Source: Tillandsia leiboldiana (taxonomy: Eukaryota > Streptophyta > Magnoliopsida > Poales > Bromeliaceae). Taken from it: a stretch of DNA of 64,000 nt. Under the pieces are notes generated by a model. The model did no database searches. It was not told the origin of the DNA and saw only the letters and a list, made by a program, of their open reading frames with translations. A program made the translations under genes and the position numbers. The stretch is taken from positions 10,368,584 through 10,432,583 of the forward strand of contig CM055077.1 of assembly GCA_029204045.2 (NCBI GenBank), read 5' to 3'. This document shows positions 44,801 through 54,918 of this stretch, one piece after another (the stretch's first letter is position 1; each line of letters starts with the position of its first letter).

Positions 44801-45765
44801 GGCGGGTGTAATCTTCACTTCAAGGAGAAGATTTCTCCTTCTCATCACCCTTCGAGCTGAGAGCTCGAAGGGGTCGAAAAATCCCCCTTGAAGAGCCCTC
44901 GGGATGCAACTTAAGGGAAAACCAGAAAAATCTTTTACAAAAAATTCCCAACAGTCCCCAAAATGTTTCGCTGCGCCCGGCGCACGTGCAACCGCCAATG
45001 GCGAGAGCGCCACGTGGCCCAACCACCGTGTACCGCCCGTGCACCCGCGCACGTCGCACCAGCCGCACGTCCGGTACGGCACCTGTCCACCCATTGCGTG
45101 GACCGCGCGCACAACGCCGCACCAATCAACACCGCCAGTGTCCCGTCGGTCCACCGTGCACCCGCGAAAACCTCCGTGGACCGACCCGCTGTGAGCCGCC
45201 CAACCACCATCCCGCCACGTGCACCTCCACGGTGCACCCCGGGCCGTGAGACCGCGCGCCTGCCCGAGGGCCGCCGCGCGCTGCCCCGCGCCCTGCCCCG
45301 GCGCCGCGTGCGGCCCGCTGTGCCGCCTGCCCGAGCCGCCCGCCGCCGCCGGCGCTGCCCGCCGCCGCCGCCGCCGCCGGCGATCGCCGGAGTTACTGTT
45401 CCGGCCAGTGAACAGTACCCGAGCACCAAAAAATACAAAGTAAATAGTCCATCTTGACCGTTTTCGCGCGCGTGATTCCAAATCCGGCGTCCGATTCGCC
45501 CAATTCCATCCTAAAATTTGCCGAAGGCTCCCGGAAAGGTAAAATTAATCCGTTTTTTCGCGTCGAGTCCAAATTTGATATCCAATTTGCGCGAAGACAC
45601 CTCAAACATCCGACGGGGTCTTCCGGTTACCCGCGTGATCCAATTAAGCCCCGAGTCCATCACTTGTGTCCAAATTGGCGCCCGAACACCGCCGACATGC
45701 CGCGCAGGCTTCCAGAAGCTGCTGGTCACACTGCAAAAAGCCCTGCAAGGATCCGGGTCACCACA
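41850..45765 (-). repeat. 3' LTR of the gypsy relic (3916 bp)
   Basis: On the plus strand it starts TGTCACGCCCCGGG and ends GGGTCACCACA; the minus strand therefore begins TGTGGTGACCCGG. It has a U5 hairpin at 41899-41926 (CGTGCACACGG/CCGTGTACACG), a long R/U5, a GC-rich G-box U3 (44990-45400) and a CGATCGCCG-rich stretch. It is the longest LTR in the window and of the same superfamily as LTR-1 to LTR-5. Confidence 0.82.
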
Positions 45766-45805
45766 CCTCCCCCACTAAAAGAAAGTTTCGTCCTCGAAAC
45801 TAAAG
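45766..45805 (-). other. Polypurine tract and 3' end motif of the gypsy relic
   Basis: The minus strand reads TTTCGAGGACGAAACTTTC, then TTTTAGTGGGGGAGG directly before the LTR. This 'TTTCGAGGACGAAACT' signature is common just upstream of the PPT in plant gypsy elements, and it occurs again at 62980-63000. Confidence 0.8.
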
Positions 45806-45839
45806 CAACTCCCAAGGAGTCTCAGAAACCAGGGGTCAA

Positions 45840-46010
45840 AACTCAACAACCGCCGTCTCCAGCTTCCAAGTCACCTATCACTCCCCGTGATTCCTCCTCA
45901 GCAACAACATCAACAATAACCTGAACGGCAAAGCCCGATTGCGCAATTCCCTCACCTCACGAGCCGGAATTCGCAACGGACGTCCCTCGTACCCCAAACT
46001 CTCACAGACC
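45840..46010 (-). pseudogene. pol: Integrase C-terminal / chromodomain-like remnant
   Basis: Translated on the minus strand, the piece reads GYEGRPLRIPAREVRELRN, then RRNHGE, two stops and VTWKLE. It resembles the end of plant chromovirus polyproteins, where a 'Y.E.PV.IL.REV..LRN..I' segment is followed by 'W..H..EEATWE.E'. This supports a chromovirus-like origin. The match is from memory of family consensus and needs a profile search. Confidence 0.6.
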
Positions 46011-46579
46011 TCAAAAGGAACGGTCAGTCATGGGCGAGGGTCCAAAGCATAACCTCCAGAGCTGAGACGCAGAAAAACCTCAAAACTCCAACAAAAGATT
46101 GGGGGAAAGGAACGAACAGCCCGAGCAACACGCTCTAAAATCACTCCCAAGAGCCAACTCAACCCAAGTGATCCAAGACACATCCACAAAAACACAGCAC
46201 AGAAAAGGGGCCCTAACAAGTAGGGGCTCACACTCGGTCGCCCTCAAAACTCAACCATCCAAGTGGATTGCTCAGCCGCGGCCTCTCATCAAAAGGGATC
46301 CTCTGGGACACAAACTCAAACACTGAACACCAGAATGGCCCCACACAGCACCAGCTATGGAACCGTCAAACTCAACTCTCAAAAGCCCTTCTGCTCCAGG
46401 TATCCGCCACCACAGTGGCTCAGTCGGGGTGATACTGGATGCTCAACAAAATTCAATGGTAGCTCTACAGCCACAGTGGGAGGTATCACTATAACTCACA
46501 AACCCATCTCCCACTACTGACTAGGTTAAATCGGTGCTGGTACCAATCTCATCATCCGCTCGTCAAGCTCAGCTGGCAC

Positions 46580-47340
46580 TATCCGGTCCAAAGCTCCTCA
46601 CCCCAACAATAACCGTCGGTCTCGACCAGTCTTAAATAGCATCCATTTTGGCCGGATTTCCACAGCGCCGCCCCTATGGCTAAAATAAGTAATCCAGGAA
46701 GATATGCTCTCGAAGCTAAAACTTGTACCACAACGACTTGGCATACAGCTTCTTCCTCCCAGACTTTACCACAGCATCCACCAAGCTTCACAAGCTCTAA
46801 ATCATTCGGGAGGGGATAAAACCAAAATCTCCTAGAGAATGCCGCTATCAATCCGTTCAGGTCCCGCTGGAATACAGAATTCCTCAATCTTAAGGCAACA
46901 AGGCATTAGTCATTCCATTGGCTTCACTGTACTCGTAATGCCCCTAGCGTCTCTTGAACGCCATCTTGGCGAAACACTCAACTGAAAATCCAAACTGGTG
47001 CAGGCATCACAATCGACCGACTGCCGGGCAGAACTCCATCAAAAGGCCCTAAATAATACCTGGACCTGACTGGGCTCCAATCACAAAGGGCTCTCACCGT
47101 CGTGTATCAACGACGTGACACTAGGTCAAACAGACCCTCCATCCATCAAATCCCAGCCACCTAAGACATCAACTCTCGCAGCTCTAAGGCGATATCCAAC
47201 GAGGTGCTATGAAGTTCGCGCGGTTTCCAAAACCACGTTAATCACACTCTTAATCTCCCTTCCGCGCATAATCATCGGCTCAAATGGACTCACACCCGGG
47301 ATCTCACGAGCAATAGGGGTATCCTTAAGTCCCGCTGCCG
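46580..47340 (-). pseudogene. pol: Reverse transcriptase remnant of the gypsy relic
   Basis: Minus-strand translation in shifting frames gives REIPGVSP and GREIKSVINVV (the usual start 'REFPDVFP...REIEF.I'), then AKMAFKRR, a stop and GHYEYS with GMTNAL (the 'KTAFRTRYGHYEF..MPFGLTNAP' block, ~46969-46898). After that come KLYAKS, a stop, LREHIFL, NPAKMDAI and DWSRPT (the RT thumb, ~46760-46610). Order and spacing fit a gypsy RT. At least four stops or frame changes are visible. The 102-aa ORF overlapping 46579-46887 is a shadow in another frame. Confidence 0.7.
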
Positions 47341-47394
47341 CCGTAGGCACCTCTCACTCTGTCGCCGTAACTGGGTGTGCTCAAACAGTCTCAA

Positions 47395-47530
47395 CAACAA
47401 AATGCCTTCCATTATCCGCTTTGGAGAGAATCAAAGTCCTTTATCTCAGCAGTCAAACATCCTGTGGCACTACGCCAACCAATCCCAAGCACTGGGTCAA
47501 AACACCAAGCTGCCACAAATACCAATATGT
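47395..47530 (-). pseudogene. pol: Aspartic protease C-terminal remnant of the gypsy relic
   Basis: The minus strand encodes FDPVLGIGW followed by a Cys-containing segment, resembling the 'FDVILGMDWL....A.IDC' motif that ends gypsy proteases. It lies ~70 residues before the RT start, as expected. The catalytic DTG/DSG part is not recognisable. Confidence 0.5.
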
Positions 47531-47599
47531 CTGCCGGCATAACTCACGGCCTCTACTGCGCTGGACATAATCCACAAGCCTCCCCCACCTACACAATGC

Positions 47600-49195
47600 C
47601 AACAGTAACCTGTACCTCAAGTGCATGTGGTAACGACTCTACCTCTAGTCCATGCAGGAACGCAACATGCTCTAGCTCCGACTGCTGTGATGAAATCATA
47701 CCTGCGACAACTCAATCCACTACCGTGGCGCCCTCCAACCGGGCAGCACAGATTCATCCGCTCGATGCAAGTGGTCGTCGCTCAGCCTGCCAAAATATCT
47801 AGACCAATCACAAAGGGGAGCACGACCTCTGTCCATGCTCACACGGAGGTGCCGAACGTGGTCTCTCGCAGACAGCCAATCCACGCTACCGCTGCGCCAC
47901 TCTGATAAAAAAAAGGGCTGTTGCTGTCATCGGGGTCTACCCAACCCCTGACGTCTCAGAAATCCACCTGAATATCATCGTCACACGACCAAGCACAATG
48001 ATTCATGTAATTCCTTATACAATATCCTTACTAAGCTCACCCCTCAAACACATATAATGCACCCCTAAACATGCCAGTTATCAAACACACAGGGTAACAT
48101 CCCCCGGGGTAAGCTTTACATAATCCATCCACAAGGATATCCACCATCCCGGAAGGGAAAACGAGAATGTCTCTGCCGGCCGATCTATCCTCCAACACCT
48201 AGCGCCAAGCGCCTATATCCAAGACTCGCCTCTGGCGGCAGACCCCTATCCAAAGGAACTGTAACACTATGCTCCATACACAATGCCTACTCCATCGAGG
48301 CATCCAAAATCCAAAACGGGGAAATCAAATAACCTGAAAGGTATCTTGACGCAGTCCACTCACAGTCACGCATATCCTATGCGCCATGTCCCCCAAATCA
48401 TAGAGCGCGGCAGTTTGACAACTGCGTAAACCCTTTAACACAAGGAGGCTGTCAAGTAGTCTCTCCATCTCTAACCACGCCATTTCTACCCCGAGGCTCC
48501 AAACTTAATCCTATGAATCGGGATGGTTTATTTGCCGAAACTGGCTCAACTGATCAACGGTGTCCCATAGCTCATCAGCTGTCAACTATCCACCCCCTGC
48601 CTCGGCGCCTCGTCCGCTAAACATCGGCACGAAGGGCTACTCACACTCCATCAATACCACAGAAATCCCCGCCCTTGAGGATGCTGCAATCGGGTGGTCT
48701 CAGAAGGAAGCACTGTCGAGCTGCCCGCCGCTCTGACAACTGTGTCACAAAACCATATGCTCGTTCACTCTCTGCCGCTGACAGGCCTCTGACAATCCTG
48801 TCATCAGGGTCCGGAGCTCTCTGACTCCAAATTGGTATCCGGCCTGAAACAACTAGCTCAGACCCAACTACTACTACTGCAACCAAAGTGCACCCGGGGT
48901 CAGGGCCCAACGTCGGGGAGACACCGCTCGCCACGACAAACCGCAAATCAACCATCCCAAACACCTCGACCCAATCTAGCGAAAGTCAAAGACATCCTCC
49001 TATTTTTGCAACTTTATGTTGTCTGCAGCCAACATAACTGTCCCACAAAAATAGGGTATGTCGATCCCTCTTCACTCACAGGAAGAGTCAAAACCAAATC
49101 ACCGACTTCCGCAAAATGTCGCGTCTCTCACGCCCTAAACATCCTAGGTCCGCCATAAGCCTAGGGTTTCCTAAGTCCCAACTGACCTATCCCTA
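47600..49195 (-). other. 5' interior of the gypsy relic, possible gag remnants
   Basis: No clear domain. Minus-strand translation around 48480-48350 (MERLLDSLLV..., then a Leu/Ala-rich run) vaguely resembles a gypsy Gag capsid segment, but I could not confirm it. The 107-codon minus frame at 48964-48641 is unrecognised. Stops are frequent throughout. Confidence 0.4.
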
Positions 49196-49197
49196 AG

Positions 49198-49216
49198 CTC
49201 TGATACCAACTTAATC
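49198..49216 (-). other. Primer binding site and leader of the gypsy relic
   Basis: On the minus strand the LTR end (TGTGACA) is followed by GATTAAG and TTGGTATCAGAGC, the tRNA-iMet-type PBS typical of plant gypsy elements. This fixes the orientation of the relic and proves that an LTR starts at 49217. Confidence 0.85.
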
Positions 49217-49262
49217 TGTCACAGCCCCGGGTGTAAACCAGAACCCGTGCCCGTCCACAGAT

Positions 49263-49362
49263 NNNNNNNNNNNNNNNNNNNNNNNNNNNNNNNNNNNNNN
49301 NNNNNNNNNNNNNNNNNNNNNNNNNNNNNNNNNNNNNNNNNNNNNNNNNNNNNNNNNNNNNN
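49263..49362. other. 100-N scaffold gap
   Basis: Exactly 100 N separate 46 bp of a gypsy 5' LTR from the middle of a copia 5' LTR. The fixed size suggests a gap of unknown length. At minimum the rest of a ~3.9-kb gypsy LTR and the first ~370 bp of the copia LTR are missing, and probably the 3' half of copia-2. Confidence 0.95.
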
Positions 49363-50329
49363 TTGATGTTTGGTGAACTGTATGAACGATCCGGATCAGC
49401 ACTTCGATCCGATCCCGAACCTTCGTTTTTCTGGAATGGCTGACTCGTTACGATCCTGAAGACGTGTCCGGATCACAGCTAGTCCGATCCGGATCGCCGT
49501 CCGTAAAATTTCCAGAAATGTTAGGTTTTTGATTCTTATCTCCTTCCTAGGGTTTCTAACCTATAAATAGACCCTATGATTCTTTTTCTAGGGTTAATCC
49601 ACATAGTCAATAGCCGTCATTTTCATATATCATTTTATACGGCTATAGATCCACATATAGAGAAGAAAGGAAATCATTAGAGAATACTCTATGTTTCTTC
49701 ATCTATATTGATTAGTTTGATTCTAGGTTTTCATACTCACATCTTGAGTTGAATCAAACTAATGAATACTTAGATGGTATTTCCGATCTATCTTTGATCT
49801 AAGTATTCGGCGGATCATCACCACCCAAAACAACGATTTACCCCAAAAATCGGCGCGTGGATTCGCGTGTCCTTGTGGATTCAAGGTTCAACGCTCTCGT
49901 GGATTCGGAGCGGAGGCACGTTCGTGGATTCGAAGGGTGCTATGGGTGAAGACCTTGGATTCGGTCGGACGTCGTGGATTCGACGTTGACGCCGTGGATT
50001 CGGCGTTGGGCGCAGATCGTGGATTCGAGAAGCGTCGCGGAGCGAGCGGAGAAGATCCTCTAGGAGCGTATGAAAAGGTTGAGTCGTAAGTGTGTACGGT
50101 AATCACACTTGTAGTGTTTTAATTCTAGTGGATTTCTGCCGTGTTATCGGTCCCGTGGTTTTTTTTACTCCGGTGATGGAGGTTTTCCACGTAAAAATCC
50201 TGCGTATTATTTTATTTCCGCATTGGGTTTTTATCGCAATGATTTTTTGAGTGTTTATGGCGTTTACACCTATCACCCCCCTCTAGGTGTTTTTTTCCCC
50301 TATTAGATCCATATTACATATAACCAACA
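49363..50329 (+). repeat. 5' LTR of copia-3, truncated by the gap
   Basis: This LTR is missing roughly its first 370 bp. It keeps the last dyads, TATA near 49563-49570, the hairpin chain (about 49857-50040) and the 3' end CCAACA. Single-base losses relative to the 3' LTR are frequent (for example GATCCGATCC for GATCCGGATCC near 49405, and CCAACA for CCCAACA). Confidence 0.85.
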
Positions 50330-50362
50330 AGTGTATCAGAGAGGGAAAAGGGTTGTAAACCA

Positions 50363-51480
50363 ATGGTTGAAGGTGGAAACAATCAACCGACCCCCGTTCT
50401 TCGATGGAACAAATTATGCGTACTGGAAAGTACGGATGAAAGCCTTTTAATTTCCATCGACGAACGGGTGTGGCAATCAATTGAATTAGGATGGTCTAAT
50501 CCAACTGAACTTATTGGTGATGTTCGCACCTTAAAACCTAGGTCGAAATGGACCAAGGAAGAGTTAGATTCATCTTCTTACAATGGCAAGGGAATTAATG
50601 CTATCTTTAATGCCTTATCCCAAACTGAATTCTCTCGCGTCTCGGCATGTGAGACTGCGAAAGAAATCTGGGATGTTCTTCAGGTTACACATGAGGGAAC
50701 TAACCTCGTGAAGATTCAGAAACTGCAAATGCTTACGAGCAAGTTTGACTCTATCTTAATGGCAGAAAATGAATCTTTCACGGACTACTATACACGATTG
50801 CAAGACATCGTAAACTCATGTGCTAATCTGGGAGAGAAGATTCCAGAATTTAAGATTGTAAGAAAAATCTTAAGAACTCTTCCTGAACGATTTCGCCCAA
50901 AGGTTACTGCCATTGAAACTATTAAACACCCGGACGAAATACGTGTAGAAGAATTAGTTGGTTCATTACAAACTTATGAAATGGCATTTACTACTAACAA
51001 TTCTTCTGGAAAGGCATCCACTTCTAAGTCTTCAGGTTATGCGTTGAAAACAACTAAGGAAGAAGACGCGGATACATCCTCCTCAGACGATGACGAGAAC
51101 CTTTCTATGGAAGAATTTGAGAAGCAACTCGCTCTCTGTGACAAGGAAGTTTCGCCGCAACTTTCGAAGGGGTAATTCAAGCAAATCTCCATCCTTCGGA
51201 AAGTCGAACAAAGGCAAGGGTACTTCAGGTTACAAGTCAAGAAAGCAAGAGAACTTCTCAAAGGATAAGAAAAGTTCAGAAGGACAACTACAATGCTTCA
51301 AATGTCGAGGCTACGGCCACATTGCAACGGAATGTCCTAACAAGTATCCGGCAAAGAAGAAGGCGATGCAAGTCGTCACTTGGGATGACAACTCAACGTC
51401 AAAGGAGTCGTCTTCGAGTGATGAAGAAAAGAGCTCCACCCGCATTCCACGCGTCCGTATCTTCACCCTTCATGTGCTTT
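50363..51480 (+). pseudogene. gag: gag of copia-3, with frameshifts
   Basis: The ATG at 50363 matches the copia-2 start, but indels near 50385-50450 change the frame twice before it recovers at LISIDERVWQ. The Gag body then matches copia-2 until an extra base near 51138 (CTCTGTGAC versus CTCTTGAC) ends the 270-codon ORF at 51175. The zinc-knuckle part (CFKCRGYGHIATEC, about 51296-51340) follows in another frame. The PBS just upstream lacks one G (TGTATCAGAG). The clustering of indels suggests sequence errors as much as mutation. Confidence 0.8.
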
Positions 51481-52263
51481 ATGGCAAGTACATCTGAGTC
51501 GTTGTCCAACTCCACTGTTGAAAAGAACGCAACGGACAACGAATTGGATGATTCGGAAGGCGAAGAATTTGCTCTAGCCTATCACAGATCTTTACGGGAT
51601 TTAAAGAAACCGGCTAAGCAAAACAAGGGGTTGAGAGGGAGATTGCAAGATCTCGAAGAAGAAGTAAAAAGGGTAACTTCTCTCTCGACCGATCTTGAAG
51701 TGGAAAGGGATAAACTGATAAAAGAAAATGTTTCCCTTCAAGAGTCCAATGAGCAACTCGAGAAGAACTATATAGATATGGTGAACAAAGCGAACTACTT
51801 CTTGAAGCTCTACGGCGAGGCCCGACGGGAAAAATTGGAAATGACAGAGACCATTTGCCAACTCAAGGATGACTTACAGCAATTCTCCTTAGGAAGGAGT
51901 AAGTTGGATAAACTTCTTGGTCTAGGTCAAACAAACAAGTTCGGCCTCGGATACAATCGAACTGAAGACAATTTTAGTTCGGTTGGGACAGTCTTTGTGC
52001 CTCAGTCGGTATCTCCTCCTCCGACACCGGAAATCATGACAACCAACGACAACAAGCCTACTTCATCCTCTTCAGAATCGTCAAGCACAAAGGTATGTTT
52101 TCGTTGTAATTTGCAGGGCACATTGGAAGAAATTGCAAGATTGGAGCTCAAAGATCAAATCAACCACATCTTGCAACTGCTACCAATAAGTTCACTCCAT
52201 GGAATTCAAAGAAGGATTTTCCTAAAGAAAAGGACATTGGTAGTACTTCAAACAAGACGATGA
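51360..52263 (+). pseudogene. gag: Gag C-terminal coiled coil and second zinc knuckle of copia-3
   Basis: The frame covers a Ser/Asp-rich linker, a long coiled coil (about 51590-51900, with ESNEQLEKN and LEMTETICQLKDDLQ) and a Pro/Thr-rich stretch. The second knuckle begins VCFRC but then loses frame, so its last Cys and His are not encoded. The frame ends at 52263, just before a rearranged junction. Confidence 0.75.
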
Positions 52264-52450
52264 CAAAAGAAAAAGACCAATCTTGCAAGACGTCTTCATC
52301 AAGGAAAACTTTTCAACCATTGCCAACATACTCCAAAACTCAAAAGGTTTGGGTATGCAAAGGTGAAACCCCTCCTTGTCTTTAATCGTTCTTCGATTAA
52401 ATCTTGTGTAGTTTATGTATACTACTTTCTTTTCTTCTTTTTCTTTTGGC
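52264..52450 (+). other. Deletion junction with filler in copia-3 (protease and integrase N-terminus lost)
   Basis: Sequence matches copia-2 through GTTTGGGT.TGCAAAGGTGAAA (about 39750-39770 there), then changes to ~70 bp of AT-rich filler ending CTTCTTTTTCTTTT, and resumes at GGCCGACCCGTCAACC (40418 there). About 620 bp of copia-2-equivalent sequence are gone, including the protease DSG site, the integrase HHCC zinc site and the first catalytic Asp (HMDLMGP). Confidence 0.8.
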
Positions 52451-54918
52451 CGACCCGTCAACCATCTTTGGGAGGTAAATGGTACATTTTCTTATTGGTT
52501 GATGATTTCTCTAGGTTTTCTTGGGTAGCATTTTTAAAAGAGAAAGCTGATACGTTTGACTCTTTTCATGAGATTTGCCATCGTATTATGATTGAAAAGA
52601 ATGAAAAGATCATTCGTGTTAGAAGTGATAGAGGTGGAGAATTCATAAATTCAAAATTCATTGATTTTTGCACTTCAAATGGAATTAAACATGAATTCTC
52701 GTCACCCTATACACCTCAGCAGAATGGTGTTGTTGAGCGCAAGAACAGGGTTGTTCAAGAGATGGCGCGTGTGATGCTTCATAGCCGGAATTTACCGCTA
52801 CATTTTTGGGCTGAAGCTGTGAACACCGCTGTCTATGTCATTAATAGAGTTTACTTGCGCCCAGGAACTTTAAATACACCATATGAGCTGTGGTTTAGTA
52901 GAAAACCCAATATCAAATATTTTCGTGTCTTCGGGAGTCGATGTTACATTTTACGTGACCGTGAAAATCTTGGAAAGTTCGACTCTCGAAGTGATGAAGG
53001 GATCTTTCTGGGTTATTCTACGAATAGCAGAGCATATCGAGTATTTAACATTGAATCTAAGACGATCGTAGAATCTATAAATGTTAAAGTAGATGAAGCT
53101 TTTCACTTTGAAACTGGAAAATCTACCCTCGATATCTCTCTAGATGATGATTCTCCTGCTAGTGCATCTTCTCATAATAATACTTCCAATATTAATGATG
53201 CATCTAATGGTTCTTCAAGTTTATCTGATGTGCAGGAATCATCTCATATATCTCCGAGTACTCCGTTTCAACAAACGTTACGAATCTCCAAGGATCATCC
53301 GGAATCAAATATTATTGGAGATCCACAAGAAGGAGTCAGAACTCGGAGGCAGTTGGTTTGTGGATTCGCTTGCTACGTATCTTTAATCGAACCAAAGAAT
53401 ATAGATGAAGCTCTTCAGGATGACTACTGGATTAAAGCAATGCAGGAAGAGCTCCATCAATTTGAGCGAAACAAAGTCTGGGAATTAACGAAGCCTCCAA
53501 AGCAACACAATGTGATAGGTACCAAATGGATCTTCAAGAACAAGAAAAATGAGGATGGTACTATCATCAGGAACAAGGCACGATTAGTTGCTCAAGGCTA
53601 CTCTCAAGTAGAAGGTATAGACTTTGATGAAACCTTCGCTCCTGTAGCTAGACTCGAGTCCATTCGTATACTATTCGCTATTGCTTGTCATTTTAAAATT
53701 AAATTATTTCAAATGGACGTTAAGAGCGCATTTCTAAATGGGTTTTTAAATGAGGAAGTTTATGTGGCTCAACCGAAAGGTTTTGTGGATCATAAACAAC
53801 CTAACCATGTTTTTCGTTTGAAAAAGGCTCTTTACAGTCTGAAACAAGCGCCGCGAGCATGGTACGAAAGGTTAACAAAGCACCTTTTGGAGAAGGGCTA
53901 TACTCGAGGGGGAGCTGATAGGACTCTCTTTGTGAAGCATTATCAAAGCAATTTCATTGTAGCACAAATCTATGTCGATGACATTGTATTTGGCGCAACA
54001 AGAGATAACGATGCTTCTAAATTCGCGGAGACCATGGAAAGCGAATTTGAGATGTCCATGATGGGCGAATTGACTTATTTCCTTGGATTGCAAATTAAGC
54101 AAAATGATGAAGGTATTCACTTGAGTCAATCCAAGTATGCAATGGAGTTGGTCAAAAAGTTTGATCTAGAAAATTGTAAAGATTTTCCGACTCCAATGGG
54201 AACTAGCCACAAGGGACTTGGAAGTGATTCACATAGTGAGAATGTAGACGAGAAACTGTATCGAAGTATGATTGGAAGTCTACTTTACCTCACGGCTAGT
54301 CGCCCGGATATATCTTTTGGTGTTGGGATTTGCGCGAGATATCAATCAGCACCAAAGGAGGTTCACCTGAAAGCGGTGAAAAGGATCATCCGGTATATCA
54401 AAGGATCAATTAATTTCAGAATTTGGTATCCTATGGGAACAAGTTTGGATATTGTTGGATACTCAGATGCCGATTGGGCAGGATCAGTGGATGATCGGAA
54501 AAGCACGAGTGGTGCATGCTTCTATCTTGGCCATTGCCTTGTTGCATGGCATAGTAAAAAGCAGAACTGCATAGCACTCTCGACTGCCGAAGCGGAATAC
54601 ATTTCAGCTGGAAGTTGCTCAACTCAACTCATTTGGATGAAAAGCGTATTGAGCGACTTCCGCATTTCAGCATCTTCGGTAACAATACTTTGTGACAACA
54701 CTAGTGCTATTAACATTTCTAAAAACCCTGTGTTGCACTCTAGAACAAAACATATTGAACTTAGATATCATTTTCTTAGAGAGCTAGTTGAATCAAATAC
54801 TCTTCAACTTTCATATATTTCAACTGAGGATCAATTAGCTGACATTCTAACAAAACCTTTGGATCAAAAACGTTTTATTCATTTACGAAAAGCAATTGGG
54901 ATGCTTTCCTTGAAATAA
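52363..54918 (+). CDS. pol: Integrase core, reverse transcriptase and RNase H (851 codons), 5'-truncated polyprotein
   Basis: This is the longest open frame in the window. Residues 1-28 come from filler, so the ATG is fortuitous. Integrase starts at PTRQPSLGGKW and keeps SDRGGEF and NGVVERKN, but its first catalytic Asp has been deleted. The RT (~residues 340-600) has VAQGYSQVEGIDFDETFAPVARLES, DVKSAFLNG and the YVDDIVFGA active site. RNase H (~700-850) has the YSDADWAGSVDDRKSTSG, STAEAEYIS and CDNTSA segments, and the polyprotein ends ADILTKPLD...SLK. RT and RNase H look functional, integrase and protease do not, so the copy is probably non-autonomous. The natural C-terminus and an open frame this long suggest recent insertion. 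Confidence 0.9.
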   Translation: MKPLLVFNRSSIKSCVVYVYYFLFFFFFWPTRQPSLGGKWYIFLLVDDFSRFSWVAFLKEKADTFDSFHEICHRIMIEKNEKIIRVRSDRGGEFINSKFIDFCTSNGIKHEFSSPYTPQQNGVVERKNRVVQEMARVMLHSRNLPLHFWAEAVNTAVYVINRVYLRPGTLNTPYELWFSRKPNIKYFRVFGSRCYILRDRENLGKFDSRSDEGIFLGYSTNSRAYRVFNIESKTIVESINVKVDEAFHFETGKSTLDISLDDDSPASASSHNNTSNINDASNGSSSLSDVQESSHISPSTPFQQTLRISKDHPESNIIGDPQEGVRTRRQLVCGFACYVSLIEPKNIDEALQDDYWIKAMQEELHQFERNKVWELTKPPKQHNVIGTKWIFKNKKNEDGTIIRNKARLVAQGYSQVEGIDFDETFAPVARLESIRILFAIACHFKIKLFQMDVKSAFLNGFLNEEVYVAQPKGFVDHKQPNHVFRLKKALYSLKQAPRAWYERLTKHLLEKGYTRGGADRTLFVKHYQSNFIVAQIYVDDIVFGATRDNDASKFAETMESEFEMSMMGELTYFLGLQIKQNDEGIHLSQSKYAMELVKKFDLENCKDFPTPMGTSHKGLGSDSHSENVDEKLYRSMIGSLLYLTASRPDISFGVGICARYQSAPKEVHLKAVKRIIRYIKGSINFRIWYPMGTSLDIVGYSDADWAGSVDDRKSTSGACFYLGHCLVAWHSKKQNCIALSTAEAEYISAGSCSTQLIWMKSVLSDFRISASSVTILCDNTSAINISKNPVLHSRTKHIELRYHFLRELVESNTLQLSYISTEDQLADILTKPLDQKRFIHLRKAIGMLSLK

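Larger units (their letters stand above)
41850..49262 (-). mobile_element. Decayed Ty3/gypsy (chromovirus-like) element with ~3.9-kb LTR, minus strand
   Basis: The 3' LTR is at 41850-45765, the interior at 45766-49216, and the first 46 bp of the 5' LTR at 49217-49262, where the scaffold gap begins. Flank CAAAG (41845-41849) is the predicted TSD. Read on the minus strand, the order is PBS, possible gag remnants, protease end, RT, then the C-terminal end of integrase and PPT. RNase H and the integrase core are missing, so the interior is only ~3.45 kb. All coding pieces carry stops and frame changes. Confidence 0.82.

Noticed and set aside
46579..46887. 102-aa minus-strand ORF first read as an RNase H remnant (YPLPNDLEL)
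   Set aside because: A neighbouring frame gives KLYAK, LREHIFL, NPAKMDAI and DWSRPT, a better match to the RT thumb in the right order. The ORF is a shadow.
45766..49216. A true LARD with a wholly non-coding interior
   Set aside because: Minus-strand translation reveals protease, RT and integrase C-terminal remnants, so it is better described as a decayed, internally deleted gypsy element.
49211..49402. ORF running through the N gap
   Set aside because: It consists mostly of unknown residues; an artefact of translating N.
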